Assembly (NCBI GenBank): GCA_938045315.1
Contig: CALINM010000214.1
Span: forward strand, 1 to 13,974
Length of the DNA stretch: 13,974 bases
Direction: 5' to 3'
Origin: an uncultured bacterium
Lineage (GTDB): Bacteria; CALINM01
Positions within the stretch are counted from its first letter, which is position 1, and the number at the start of each line of letters is the position of its first letter. The notes beneath the pieces are model-generated. The model was not told where the DNA came from. It ran no database searches and saw only the letters and a program-made list of their open reading frames with translations. Shown one piece after another: positions 1 to 6,775 of the stretch. The position numbers were made by a program, and so were the translations under genes.

Positions 1-575
1 AGCTGACTTTTTATTTGCCTTAAAGCTTTATATCTATGGCTTATTTTATTTTTTAACTCATCTCCCAGCTCAGCCAGTGTTTTACCATATTCAGATATAT
101 AAAAAATCGGGTCATATCCAAAACCACCACTACCTCTCATCTCATCAATTATATAACCATGAAGAATACCTTCTCCTTCTATATAGCTGCCATCTTGCTT
201 CATAATAACCACTGTTGATATAAAATATGCCTCTCTTTGATTAAAAGGAATACCCTTTAACAACTCTAACAGTTTAATATTATTTTCCAAATCTGTAGCG
301 TTAGATCCAGCAAATCTTCTGGAAAAAACTCCTGGTTTACCATTTAACGCTTTAACTACAAGTCCAGAATCTTCACCCATTGATATTATTTTAAAAGCAT
401 CAACAGCTTTTTTAGCTTTCATATAGGCATTTTCAAAAAAGGTTTTTCCTGTTTCTTCTATAACAATATCTGGAAAATCATTTAAATTTTTAAGCCTAAT
501 ATCTTTACAATCAAAAATCTCGATGATCTCTCTAAGTTTGTTAGAATTTTTTGTAACAACTAATATATCAATCAT
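1..575 (-). CDS. rdgB: RdgB/HAM1-type non-canonical purine NTP pyrophosphatase (3' end cut by window)
   Basis: Hydrolyses dITP, XTP and ITP to the monophosphates in the cytosol, keeping deaminated purines out of DNA and RNA. The reading frame starts at ATG 575 and stays open for 191 codons to the window edge; E. coli RdgB is about 197 aa, so only a few C-terminal residues are missing. Family motifs seen in order: TKNSNK at 8-13, TFFENA at about 45-50, EDSGL at 68-72 with the expected catalytic Asp69, [18 protein letters not shown] and SHRYKAL close to the cut end. The start lies inside the end of rph (8-bp overlap, ATGATTGA), so the two are probably translationally coupled. rph-rdgB pairing is common in bacteria. 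No damage is visible in the part present. Confidence 0.95.
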   Translation of the reverse strand, partial: MIDILVVTKNSNKLREIIEIFDCKDIRLKNLNDFPDIVIEETGKTFFENAYMKAKKAVDAFKIISMGEDSGLVVKALNGKPGVFSRRFAGSNATDLENNIKLLELLKGIPFNQREAYFISTVVIMKQDGSYIEGEGILHGYIIDEMRGSGGFGYDPIFYISEYGKTLAELGDELKNKISHRYKALRQIKSQ

Positions 576-1287
576 TTGCTAATGCTTTATTTTGAATTTT
601 AAAAATCTGTTTTATACCTCTCCACCCAATTTTAATTATCCTATCTAGCTGCTTTTTTGTTAAAAGTCCTTTCTCACCAGTACCCTGTATCTCAATGATT
701 CTACCTTCTTTATCCATAATTAGATTTATATCTACCTGACAATTACTATCTTCTTCATAATTTAAATCTAATAAAATCTCGTCATTTACTAATCCTAAAG
801 ATACGGCTGCAATCTGTGTTTTTACAGGATTTTCAAGAATTATACCATTCTTAATACACTTTTGAATAGCAAGCACAAGGGCAACATATGCACCTGTTAT
901 AGAAGCTGTTCTTGTCCCACCATCAGCCTGTATAACATCGCAATCAATCCAGATTGTTCTTTCTCCCAATTTTTCTAAATCCACTGCAGCACGAAGAGAT
1001 CTACCTATTATTCTTTGTATTTCTTGAGTTCTACCTGACAATTTGCCTGTTGTTGCTTCTCTGATCATCCTTGTTTGAGTTGATCTTGGTAGCATTGAGT
1101 ATTCGGCAGTTATCCATCCCTTGTTTGCGCCCTTTAAAAAATTTGGGACCTTCTCTTCAATAGAAGCGTTACATATTACTTTAGTATTACCCCAACTAAT
1201 TAGCACAGATCCCTCTGGATAAATAATAAAATCTCTTATTATTTTAATTGATCTTAATTGATTGCTTTTTCTACCATCTATTCTCAA
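568..1287 (-). CDS. rph: Ribonuclease PH
   Basis: Phosphorolytic 3'-5' exoribonuclease that trims tRNA 3' ends and other RNAs, using phosphate as co-substrate; the family forms hexameric rings. The protein is nearly canonical along its length: RIDGR at the N-terminus, [52 protein letters not shown] and a normal C-terminus. I choose TTG 1287 as start (239 aa, beginning MRIDGRK as most RNase PH proteins do) rather than the longer in-frame TTG at 1305. A Shine-Dalgarno GGGAGG at 1299-1294 sits 6 nt upstream of 1287 and would lie inside the longer version. It overlaps rdgB by 8 bp. Just upstream on the same strand is the decayed end of gltB, so rph may originally have followed that gene. Confidence 0.96.
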   Translation of the reverse strand: MRIDGRKSNQLRSIKIIRDFIIYPEGSVLISWGNTKVICNASIEEKVPNFLKGANKGWITAEYSMLPRSTQTRMIREATTGKLSGRTQEIQRIIGRSLRAAVDLEKLGERTIWIDCDVIQADGGTRTASITGAYVALVLAIQKCIKNGIILENPVKTQIAAVSLGLVNDEILLDLNYEEDSNCQVDINLIMDKEGRIIEIQGTGEKGLLTKKQLDRIIKIGWRGIKQIFKIQNKALAND

Positions 1288-1293
1288 ACCAAA

Positions 1294-1299
1294 CCTCCC
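1294..1299 (-). promoter_or_regulatory. Ribosome-binding site that fixes the rph start at TTG 1287
   Basis: GGGAGG on the minus strand, followed by a 6-nt spacer and TTG. It fixes the start, because the longest frame (TTG 1305) would place this site inside the coding region. Confidence 0.7.
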
Positions 1300-1319
1300 A
1301 TACAATTTTTAGATTAAAA

Positions 1320-1325
1320 ATTATA
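1320..1325 (-). promoter_or_regulatory. Possible -10 box for rph-rdgB
   Basis: A perfect TATAAT on the minus strand about 33 nt upstream of the rph start. No convincing -35 hexamer lies 16-18 nt further upstream (TACCAA at 17 nt). The region is very AT-rich, so a chance match is quite possible. Confidence 0.3.
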
Positions 1326-1900
1326 AAACGCTTTTTTTCAAATTGGTATAACTTTTTTAAATTTCTTCACCTCATAGTTAAAATTTTGAATAATCGACCC
1401 ATTCCTTTCACTATAAAGTACAGAAATAATGCTATTCAATGAAAGTACTAATTATCTTAACATCTACTTCTTAGATATATAAAATTTTTACATAATGATT
1501 GTTTTATCTTAAATTCAAGTTATCTAATTCATCATAAAAATGAATTACACCCTCTGTCTTACCCTCACCCACATTTAATCCCACTGTAACCAATTCATTT
1601 AAAACTGTAATTCCTGCTAAATAATTTTTATAACTTACGATTGAAACTTAAGGACCCTTCATACTGTGTCACTATTTCTGCAGGCCCTGTATTTAGATGA
1701 TATTGTCTTGCCATAATACATTTACAGGCTAGTATTATTAGTATACAAAGCTATATTCTTTAGCACCTAATAACGCACCAATAAAAATATCTATATCCAC
1801 TTTAAACCACCATCACCCCTTAATGTATCCTTTTTTATCAAGTTATTTTCACATAGACTTATATGTGTTTCTAATAGTCCAGTCTCACAGTAACAACCCC
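1326..1900 (-). pseudogene. gltB: Decayed C-terminal part of glutamate synthase large subunit
   Basis: No long frame survives, but short minus-strand segments line up in order with the end of GltB. First comes GLLETHISLCENN (about 1879-1840), matching the family's GLAETHQ..N. Then LRGDGGLK (about 1823-1802), and after a one-base frameshift DIDIFIGALLGAKEYSF (1797-1747), matching DGGxKTGxDVxxAALLGAEEFxF. Next is CIMARQYHLNTGP (about 1720-1680), where the usual Cys residues of CHLNTCP read Tyr and Gly. A piece with GXGXG-domain character (GITVLNELVTVGLNVGEGKT) follows at about 1611-1552, and NFNYEVKKFKKVIPI ending at 1341 matches the last residues of GltB. Stops and frameshifts separate every segment. 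Intact GltB makes glutamate from glutamine and 2-oxoglutarate. I infer a real, advanced pseudogene rather than sequencing error. Confidence 0.8.
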
Positions 1901-1958
1901 AATTTTTTAGTTGACATATAGGGTGATGTGCCTGTTTCAACATCTATAGAACTTATAT

Positions 1959-2096
1959 AAAGCTATAGATACAATAGAAAAAGAATTCAATTAAAAGCTC
2001 TTAGAGGTATATTCTCAAACAAAAACTGTAGAACTTCTCGGAATAAAAAGGTCAACTTTAAATTATAAAACATGGTCTTTTAAACAAAATAATTGA
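1959..2096 (+). pseudogene. Remnant of an NtrC-family regulator: Fis-type DNA-binding end
   Basis: The plus frame from 1959 reads KAIDTIEKEFN, a TAA stop at 1992-1994, then KLLEVYSQTKTVELLGIKRS, TLNYKTWSF and a TGA at 2094-2096. This is the C-terminal Fis-type helix-turn-helix of sigma-54-dependent activators (typical form LExxLIxxALEx.xNqxkAAxLLGIxRxTLxxKL). Upstream, VPVSTSIELI at about 1930-1956 may be linker sequence from the same gene in another frame. The AAA+ and receiver domains are absent and the surviving helix has an internal stop, so it is non-functional. The target genes of the lost regulator cannot be told. Confidence 0.65.
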
Positions 2097-2116
2097 CAAC
2101 TAAAAAGACAACCAAA

Positions 2117-2230
2117 ATGGCATCAAAATTGCTGAATTTTACAAACGTGATTAAATTTATAGTATGTTTTTTTATAGCTTTGACAACTTCTTGTAAAAGT
2201 AACATATCAATTAACAATATTTACCCATAA
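2117..2230 (+). pseudogene. Short lipoprotein signal-peptide fragment
   Basis: A 37-codon frame (ATG 2117; GTG 2147 is an alternative start) holds a hydrophobic stretch FIVCFFIALTTSC, ending in a lipobox-like ALTTSC. Only 11 residues follow before TAA 2228. This looks like the beginning of a secreted lipoprotein whose body has been lost, in keeping with the surrounding decay. No ribosome-binding site is clear. Just downstream (about 2236-2339) is an open frame of roughly 35 codons with no start and no family I recognise. Confidence 0.4.
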
Positions 2231-2339
2231 ATAGATAACCAAAAGAGCAAATTTTTTTGAATTCTATGCAAGGGGTGGCGAAAGGCATTTAAGTCTAATA
2301 GATTGGTGTGAAGAATCTGTGTCCGCAACTTTGGTATTT

Positions 2340-3098
2340 ATGCGTAAAACATTTTTCATTTTATTTATTTTCATGCTTACTACCGCCTGTGAAAAAAAAA
2401 GCTCAAAAAAGCACAATTACGGGAACAATTTATCAAGCGATGCTATCTTTTTATATATACGTTTATAAAGATAATATGGATTTAAAGGGACCGGCATTTG
2501 CAGAGACTATATCTGACAAAGATAGTAACTCCTCACTTCAATTACCACTCAGTAAATGTTTTTTAGTAGCTCGCATGAGAAGTAGCGGTGAGATTGCTGG
2601 ACCGATTGAAGTTGGTGATTTTAAGAGCGAGGTAATTGGACCTATCACAATTAATGAAGATGGAAAAATAATAAAACAAGATATAAAAGTATTAAAAAAA
2701 CCGGTGAAAGCAAAGATATTGCCATAAAAGAAAATAAGAATGAATCGAAAACAGGCATTAGTGGCACAATTTATAATGCTGATTCGAAACCAATAGCTGG
2801 TGCAAAAGTACATGTTTATGATCATGTTCAAATGTCTGAAAGACCAAAATTTGTTTCCAGTCCCACAGGCCCTGAGGGTAAATATAAATTTATCTTCCTA
2901 TAAGGAGGCACATACTATTTAGCAGCAAGAGATAATTTTGGCTGCCCTCCTAAAGTTGGTGATTTGTACGAAAGATATGACAGGGGAACTATAGAACCAT
3001 CAGGAGTAATTGTTAAAGATAACGAAATTTTCCAAAATATTGATATTACAATCCACAGGGGAGATAATGAAAAAACTTTTTTTAAGGGACCGAAATAA
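2340..3098 (+). pseudogene. Frameshifted lipoprotein with two carboxypeptidase-regulatory-like (beta-sandwich) repeats
   Basis: ATG 2340 opens a clear lipoprotein signal (MRKTFFILFIFMLTTAC, lipobox LTTAC). The signal frame is lost in an A-rich run at about 2391-2406. Repeat 1 continues in the next frame (ITGTIY... YVYKD ... KGPAFAETISDKD ... FLVARMRSSGE ... VGDF ... PITINEDGKI). The frame returns to the first one at an A-run near 2693-2700. Repeat 2 follows (ISGTIYNADSKPIAGAKVHV ... PKFVSSPTGPEGKYKF), broken by TAA 2901-2903 exactly where the family has Pro in LPGGTYYL, then GGTYYLAARDNFG ... VGDLYERYD to TAA 3096. The intact protein would be about 252 aa and anchored in the outer or inner membrane. 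Such domains are general extracellular beta-sandwich folds and do not give a specific function. It overlaps the next ORF by 32 bp, so it was probably the head of the operon that follows. Confidence 0.7.
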
Positions 3099-3348
3099 AA
3101 GAAGATCTGCGATCCACAACAATTATGGTGGTAATTGAAAAATTATCAAAAAAATTGGTATTAAATTTAATGCTTTCATAAAAAATAATTTTGATTTTTA
3201 CTCAGGCTTTTTCCAGTTAAACAATCTATCTTTTGAAAATAATTACTTTTATGATAAACCATCGATTTTTGATAAAACAAAAGATTCGGACCTAAACTCA
3301 ATAATCAATGTCAGCCCCATATTAACAAATTTTCCAAACTGGCATTGA
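3067..3348 (+). pseudogene. Small ORF of unknown function, broken by TGA at codon 24
   Basis: ATG 3067 follows a purine-rich GGGGAG by 3 nt. The frame reads MKKLFLRDRNKRRSA ... HNNYGGN, then TGA (3136-3138), then stays open for another 69 codons, rich in Asn, Phe, Lys and Ile, ending SPILTNFPNWH and TGA 3346. Read through, it would be about 93 aa with a basic head and an aromatic/Asn-rich body and no Cys. I do not recognise the family. TGA is one base from TGG (Trp), so a simple nonsense mutation would explain the break. An alternative ATG at 3125 reaches the same downstream frame only with a one-base shift at the A7 run near 3148-3154. It lies 21 nt before the pqqD-like gene and overlaps the lipoprotein, so it may once have been a cassette member or substrate; that is inference. 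Confidence 0.45.
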
Positions 3349-3369
3349 TTTTGCTTAATATTTAATATT

Positions 3370-3687
3370 ATGAAATTTAAGATCCCTGATGATATTTTCG
3401 AGGGAGTTGAAGAAGAAAATTTAAAAATTGCTGAAGAATGCATAAAAAAAGGTATGTTCGAAGAAGCTGAAAATATTGGTGTTTTGACATTAATCAAAAG
3501 CGGTATCATGACACAACTAAATCCAATGGGTAAAATAATATGGGATAATCTAAAAACCTTAAATACAATAGAATCACTAGCACAAAAAGTAAGTAAAGAA
3601 TTTGATATAAATTTTGAAGAATGTTACAAAGATATTGAATGCTTCATTAAAGAACTAATCGAAAAGGGATTCATAATTTATGAATAA
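3370..3687 (+). CDS. PqqD-family peptide-binding protein, GeoRSP-like system
   Basis: 105 aa. The C-terminal two thirds follow the PqqD pattern: LNPMGKIIWDNL at 50-61 (family LxPxGxxIWxxL), then an acidic helix pair ending in a cluster like ECFIKELIEKGFI. PqqD proteins are RiPP recognition elements that bind a leader peptide and bring it to a radical SAM enzyme. An extra N-terminal segment of about 45 residues, strongly acidic and helical in character, precedes the domain. No Shine-Dalgarno is visible before ATG 3370 (upstream bases are TTTAATATT). The gene overlaps the next by 8 bp (ATGAATAA). PqqD / radical SAM-SPASM / SPASM-only order matches what I know as the GeoRSP system. The assignment to that subfamily is from architecture, not from a search. 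Confidence 0.85.
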   Translation: MKFKIPDDIFEGVEEENLKIAEECIKKGMFEEAENIGVLTLIKSGIMTQLNPMGKIIWDNLKTLNTIESLAQKVSKEFDINFEECYKDIECFIKELIEKGFIIYE

Positions 3688-4696
3688 ATCTTTTTTTCTA
3701 AATGTACCTCTTACTATTAATATTACATTATCTTACAGGTGCAATTTTAATTGTGCCCATTGCTACAGTAGAGAAGAAGACTTTAACGATGAATTATCTT
3801 TTGAACAATTTAAGAAAGTTATTGATATTCTCTCTTCCTGGAATGTACCTTTTTTGAATATAGGTGGTGGTGAACCATTAATTTACCCTCATTTATTTGA
3901 TTTTGTCAGCTATGCAACATCAAAAGGTATACAGTGTACCATGAATACAAATGGTTATCTACTTGACAGAGAAGTAGCTAAGAAAATCAAACAAACTGGA
4001 TTTAAATCCATTGGTGTAAGTATAGATAGCCCAGAAGAAGAAAAACATGACATTTTTAGGAATAAAAAAGGTAGTTTTAAAAAAGCCCTCACTGCTCTTG
4101 ATAATTTGCGTTTGGAAAATGTTAAAACAACAGTATCTATGGTAATTTCGAAGCTTAACTTTAACAATTTTGAAGAATTGATTCCCATATTAAGACAATA
4201 TAAAGTGGCTCAATTATTTCTTCATAATTATAAATGTTCTGGATTGGGATATAAAAATATGGAACAATACGATCTAACACCTGAAGAATGGAAGGAATTT
4301 TATACAAGAGCTTTACAACTCAAAAAACATACTAAAGATATTATTATTTCCTTTGATGATCCCATACTTCATTTATTACCCGAATACGAAGAGTCACCTC
4401 TTGTAAAAGGAAGCACATGCGGTAAATTATCTTTAAATATAAAAGCAAATGGAGACATTACACCCTGTGGATTTATGCCAATTACTTTAGGAAATGTTTT
4501 AAAAGATGACATTAAAAAAATATGGAATGAATCACACATACTAAACATATTAAGAAATCCAATACCCCAAGATAAATGCTCTAAGTGCGGAGTATTTGAA
4601 AATTGTCTTGGTGGTTGTAAGGCAAGAACATATATGATGACTGGTGAATTTCATAAACCAGATCCTCACTGCTGGAAAAAAGGAGGTGAGCTATAA
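3680..4696 (+). CDS. Radical SAM/SPASM maturase, GeoRSP-like system
   Basis: 338 aa. The N-terminal radical SAM domain has the cluster motif C21-x3-C25-x2-C28 (YRCNFNCAHCYS), which binds the [4Fe-4S] cluster that cleaves S-adenosylmethionine, and the SAM-binding GGGEP at 62-66. A complete SPASM domain follows: C247, C263, C300, C303, C309, C313 and C331, spaced Cx15C ... Cx2Cx5Cx3C ... C, enough for two auxiliary Fe-S clusters. Such enzymes modify ribosomally made peptides (thioether or C-C bonds, decarboxylation) or activate proteins. The substrate here is unknown. The start ATG overlaps the end of the PqqD-like gene, and the stop shares a base with the ATG of a 17-codon mini-ORF. No damage is seen, so the enzyme is probably active although genes just upstream are broken. 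Confidence 0.92.
   Translation: MNKSFFLNVPLTINITLSYRCNFNCAHCYSREEDFNDELSFEQFKKVIDILSSWNVPFLNIGGGEPLIYPHLFDFVSYATSKGIQCTMNTNGYLLDREVAKKIKQTGFKSIGVSIDSPEEEKHDIFRNKKGSFKKALTALDNLRLENVKTTVSMVISKLNFNNFEELIPILRQYKVAQLFLHNYKCSGLGYKNMEQYDLTPEEWKEFYTRALQLKKHTKDIIISFDDPILHLLPEYEESPLVKGSTCGKLSLNIKANGDITPCGFMPITLGNVLKDDIKKIWNESHILNILRNPIPQDKCSKCGVFENCLGGCKARTYMMTGEFHKPDPHCWKKGGEL
4681..4689 (+). promoter_or_regulatory. Strong ribosome-binding site before the 17-codon mini-ORF
   Basis: AGGAGGTGA, a near-perfect anti-16S match, lies in the last codons of the radical SAM gene, 6 nt before ATG 4696. It serves the mini-ORF, not the SPASM-only gene, whose frame is separated from it by two stops. Confidence 0.75.
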
Positions 4697-4749
4697 TGAA
4701 ATACATTAAACCAAAAACACTGGGCATATCAACAGTTCATCCTTGTTGA
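4696..4749 (+). CDS. 17-aa mini-ORF between the radical SAM and SPASM-only genes
   Basis: ATG 4696 shares its A with the TAA of the radical SAM gene (TAATG) and has the best Shine-Dalgarno of the operon. It encodes MKYIKPKTLGISTVHPC and stops at TGA 4747-4749, with another in-frame TAA at 4753-4755. It is in the same frame as the SPASM-only gene. Three readings are possible: a true small peptide (a substrate of the maturase, or a leader whose translation controls the next gene); the former N-terminus of the SPASM-only protein, now cut off by two stops; or a by-product. Its basic, Thr/Ser/Cys-containing sequence has no family I recognise. Reinitiation at TTG 4768, 18 nt past the stop, would be natural. 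Confidence 0.45.
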   Translation: MKYIKPKTLGISTVHPC

Positions 4750-4767
4750 AATTAAAGGGATTTAAAA

Positions 4768-5646
4768 TTGTTACCTTTGAGAATTACCTTTGCTTTTAAA
4801 GGTAAAAAGGGGAATAATTTTGTAGAAAGCTGTATTAACATAGCAAAAAAATACAAGCTTTATATGTCTGAATTTGAGGTAGATACTTTTTCCATAGACT
4901 TATTACTTAACATGCTTTCTGCAAAATGTATACCGGTTTTTAGTAAAATTATCCGAGTAATCGATATTAACCTACTTGAAAAAATTTTAGAGTTCCGAAA
5001 TATTTTTAAGGAAATTCAATTCGAATTTCCTTACTCTTTCTCAAGAGATTGGATGACAAAAACTTTTTTTCAATTAGAAAAACTCCTACAGAGGGAAAAT
5101 ATTGTTATCTCCATTTATTTGAACAAGTCCAACATTAATCACTTAGAAGCCTTTTTAAATCTTGCCAGTAAAATAAATATTAGAAAAATAGTTATACCAA
5201 ACCCTGATTTAATAGAACATTTAGATTTTGTTAAAAGTAATTATTTGACACTTCAAGTTTTAAAACAAATTGATATAATAACAGAATATATGTATCAGAT
5301 TGAATTTAGCATACATGACTTTTTTATAGCAAAAAGACCTGGAATTAAAGATGCTCTTTTTTTCCGTGGATGCCAATCTGGCAAATTGCTTTGCTATGTT
5401 TTAAATGGTGATGTTTTTCCGTGCAAGACAATACCAATCTTATGTGGAAATTTAAATGAAGAATCTTTTGAAGTAATCTGGAAAAAAGTTAATACTGAAG
5501 TTAATAAAATCTCAAAAGGACGTTTGTGTTTAAAATGTAAGAATTCAAATATTTGTTACTTTGGTTGCCCTGGAACTGTTTTTTTTATAAATGACGGTAC
5601 AAAGGATCCACTGTGTGAGGAGATATATGGGAATATACCTGGATAA
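4768..5646 (+). CDS. SPASM-domain protein lacking the radical SAM cluster, GeoRSP-like system
   Basis: 292 aa. No Cx3Cx2C motif is present; the only Cys residues in the first 200 are C22 and C54. The C-terminus carries a full SPASM set: C202, C219, C254, C257, C263, C267 and C283 (Cx2Cx5Cx3C core), plus extra C209 and C226. The N-terminal 190 residues look like a relic TIM-barrel-type domain that has lost SAM cleavage. The likely role is an auxiliary Fe-S subunit or partner of the preceding maturase, as in GeoRSP cassettes. The start is uncertain. TTG 4768 has AAGGGA 7 nt upstream; there is no in-frame ATG nearby upstream except 4696, which is blocked by two stops. The end overlaps the cysteine desulfurase by 20 bp. 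Confidence 0.82.
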   Translation: MLPLRITFAFKGKKGNNFVESCINIAKKYKLYMSEFEVDTFSIDLLLNMLSAKCIPVFSKIIRVIDINLLEKILEFRNIFKEIQFEFPYSFSRDWMTKTFFQLEKLLQRENIVISIYLNKSNINHLEAFLNLASKINIRKIVIPNPDLIEHLDFVKSNYLTLQVLKQIDIITEYMYQIEFSIHDFFIAKRPGIKDALFFRGCQSGKLLCYVLNGDVFPCKTIPILCGNLNEESFEVIWKKVNTEVNKISKGRLCLKCKNSNICYFGCPGTVFFINDGTKDPLCEEIYGNIPG

Positions 5647-6775
5647 TGCAGCTACATCATATCCAAAACCTCCAGAAGTTTATGAGGCAGTATATAAAGC
5701 TATGAAAGAAATAGGAGCAAATCCTGGTAGAGGTGGTCATAAGTTATCTTTATTAGCATCAAGAATTGTTTTTGAGTGTAGAGAAGAAATCGCAAGTTTT
5801 TTTAATATACCGGATAGTAAAAATATAGTTTTCACATCAAATGCTACAGAAGCCCTTAACTTAGCGATTAAAGGTATTCTTAAAAAAAATGATAAAGTTA
5901 TTACCTCTACAATTGAGCACAACTCTGTAATTAGACCATTAACTAAACTAGAAAAAGAATTAAATATAAAAATTACTTTTATTCAATCTGATAATAGGGG
6001 AAGCATAAATCCTGATAATATACTCCCATACCTTGATGATAACATTAAATTAATTGTTTTAACCCATTCATCAAATGTTATTGGCAATATTGTACCTATT
6101 GAAGAAATATTTTATCATTGCAAAAAAAAGGGAATAATAACACTACTTGATGCAGCACAAACTGCAGGACTGATACCAATAGATGTTCAAAAAATGAATA
6201 TAGACCTTCTCGCATGTCCAGGGCACAAATCACTATTAGGGCCACAGGGTACAGGTTTTCTATACATAAGAAGTGGTTTAGAATTAGATACTTTAAAAGA
6301 AGGTGGCACTGGCACAGAATCATCATCAATTATCCAACCATTAGAATTGCCCGAAAGATTTGAATCAGGAACACTTAATATGCCAGGGATAGCTGGACTT
6401 TTAGCGGGAATTAGATTCATTAAAAAAACAGGTATTGAAAATATAAGAAATCATGAAATTAAACTCATGCAAAAGCTTATAGAAGGATTAAAAAATACAA
6501 AAAATTTAAAACTTTATGGCTCTCTTGTACCTGAAAAAATGACTTCCACTTTATCATTTAATCTGCTAAATTTAGATTGTTCAGAAGTTGGATTTATATT
6601 GGATGAGGTTTATAATATATATACAAGAGTTGGTTTGCATTGTGCACCACTGGCACACAAAACAATTGGGACTTTCCCATCGGGAACTGTGAGGGTTAGT
6701 CCTGGTTATTTCAACAACGAAGGGGACATAGATGAATTTCTTAAGGCTATTAAAGAGATTAGTGAAAGGCATTAG
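5627..6775 (+). CDS. Cysteine desulfurase family protein (class-V aminotransferase fold)
   Basis: 382 aa. PLP enzyme predicted to take sulfur from cysteine as a protein persulfide. Key residues: LDNAAT at 5-10, H98 stacking on PLP (IEHNS), D175 and Q178 (DAAQT), PLP lysine K201 in CPGHKS, and active-site Cys339 in GLHCAPLAH. The short N-terminus and NPGRGGHKLS stretch suit the SufS-like/EF2568-type group rather than housekeeping IscS. I choose ATG 5627 because GAGGAG lies 4 nt upstream and the protein then starts MGIYLDNAAT; the longer frame from 5591 adds residues foreign to the family. It overlaps the SPASM-only gene by 20 bp, implying coupled translation, so it may feed sulfur to the Fe-S clusters of the cassette or to its product. 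Confidence 0.9.
   Translation: MGIYLDNAATSYPKPPEVYEAVYKAMKEIGANPGRGGHKLSLLASRIVFECREEIASFFNIPDSKNIVFTSNATEALNLAIKGILKKNDKVITSTIEHNSVIRPLTKLEKELNIKITFIQSDNRGSINPDNILPYLDDNIKLIVLTHSSNVIGNIVPIEEIFYHCKKKGIITLLDAAQTAGLIPIDVQKMNIDLLACPGHKSLLGPQGTGFLYIRSGLELDTLKEGGTGTESSSIIQPLELPERFESGTLNMPGIAGLLAGIRFIKKTGIENIRNHEIKLMQKLIEGLKNTKNLKLYGSLVPEKMTSTLSFNLLNLDCSEVGFILDEVYNIYTRVGLHCAPLAHKTIGTFPSGTVRVSPGYFNNEGDIDEFLKAIKEISERH

Noticed and set aside
1248-1442. 64-codon plus-strand frame opposite rph and its upstream region
   Set aside because: It is antisense to rph and the gltB remnant and has a biased, family-less sequence; the minus strand explains the bases better.
2538-2831. 97-codon minus-strand frame
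   Set aside because: It runs opposite the two repeats of the lipoprotein pseudogene, whose plus-strand motifs are clear.
3136-3138. TGA as a sense (Trp or Gly) codon
   Set aside because: rph ends in TGA at the expected place, intact genes here contain no internal TGA, and other breaks in the graveyard are TAA or frameshifts.
1306-3369. CRISPR array, insertion sequence or prophage in the large non-coding stretch
   Set aside because: No regularly spaced direct repeats, terminal inverted repeats, transposase or integrase motifs were seen; decayed chromosomal genes account for much of it.
3370-3687. True pyrroloquinoline quinone (pqqD) biosynthesis gene
   Set aside because: No pqqA, pqqB or pqqC neighbours, and the radical SAM partner has an extended SPASM plus a separate SPASM-only protein, unlike the pqq operon.
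4747-4749. TGA after Cys as a selenocysteine codon joining the mini-ORF to the SPASM-only gene
   Set aside because: A second in-frame stop (TAA 4753-4755) follows two codons later and no stem-loop is evident, so recoding would not restore the frame.
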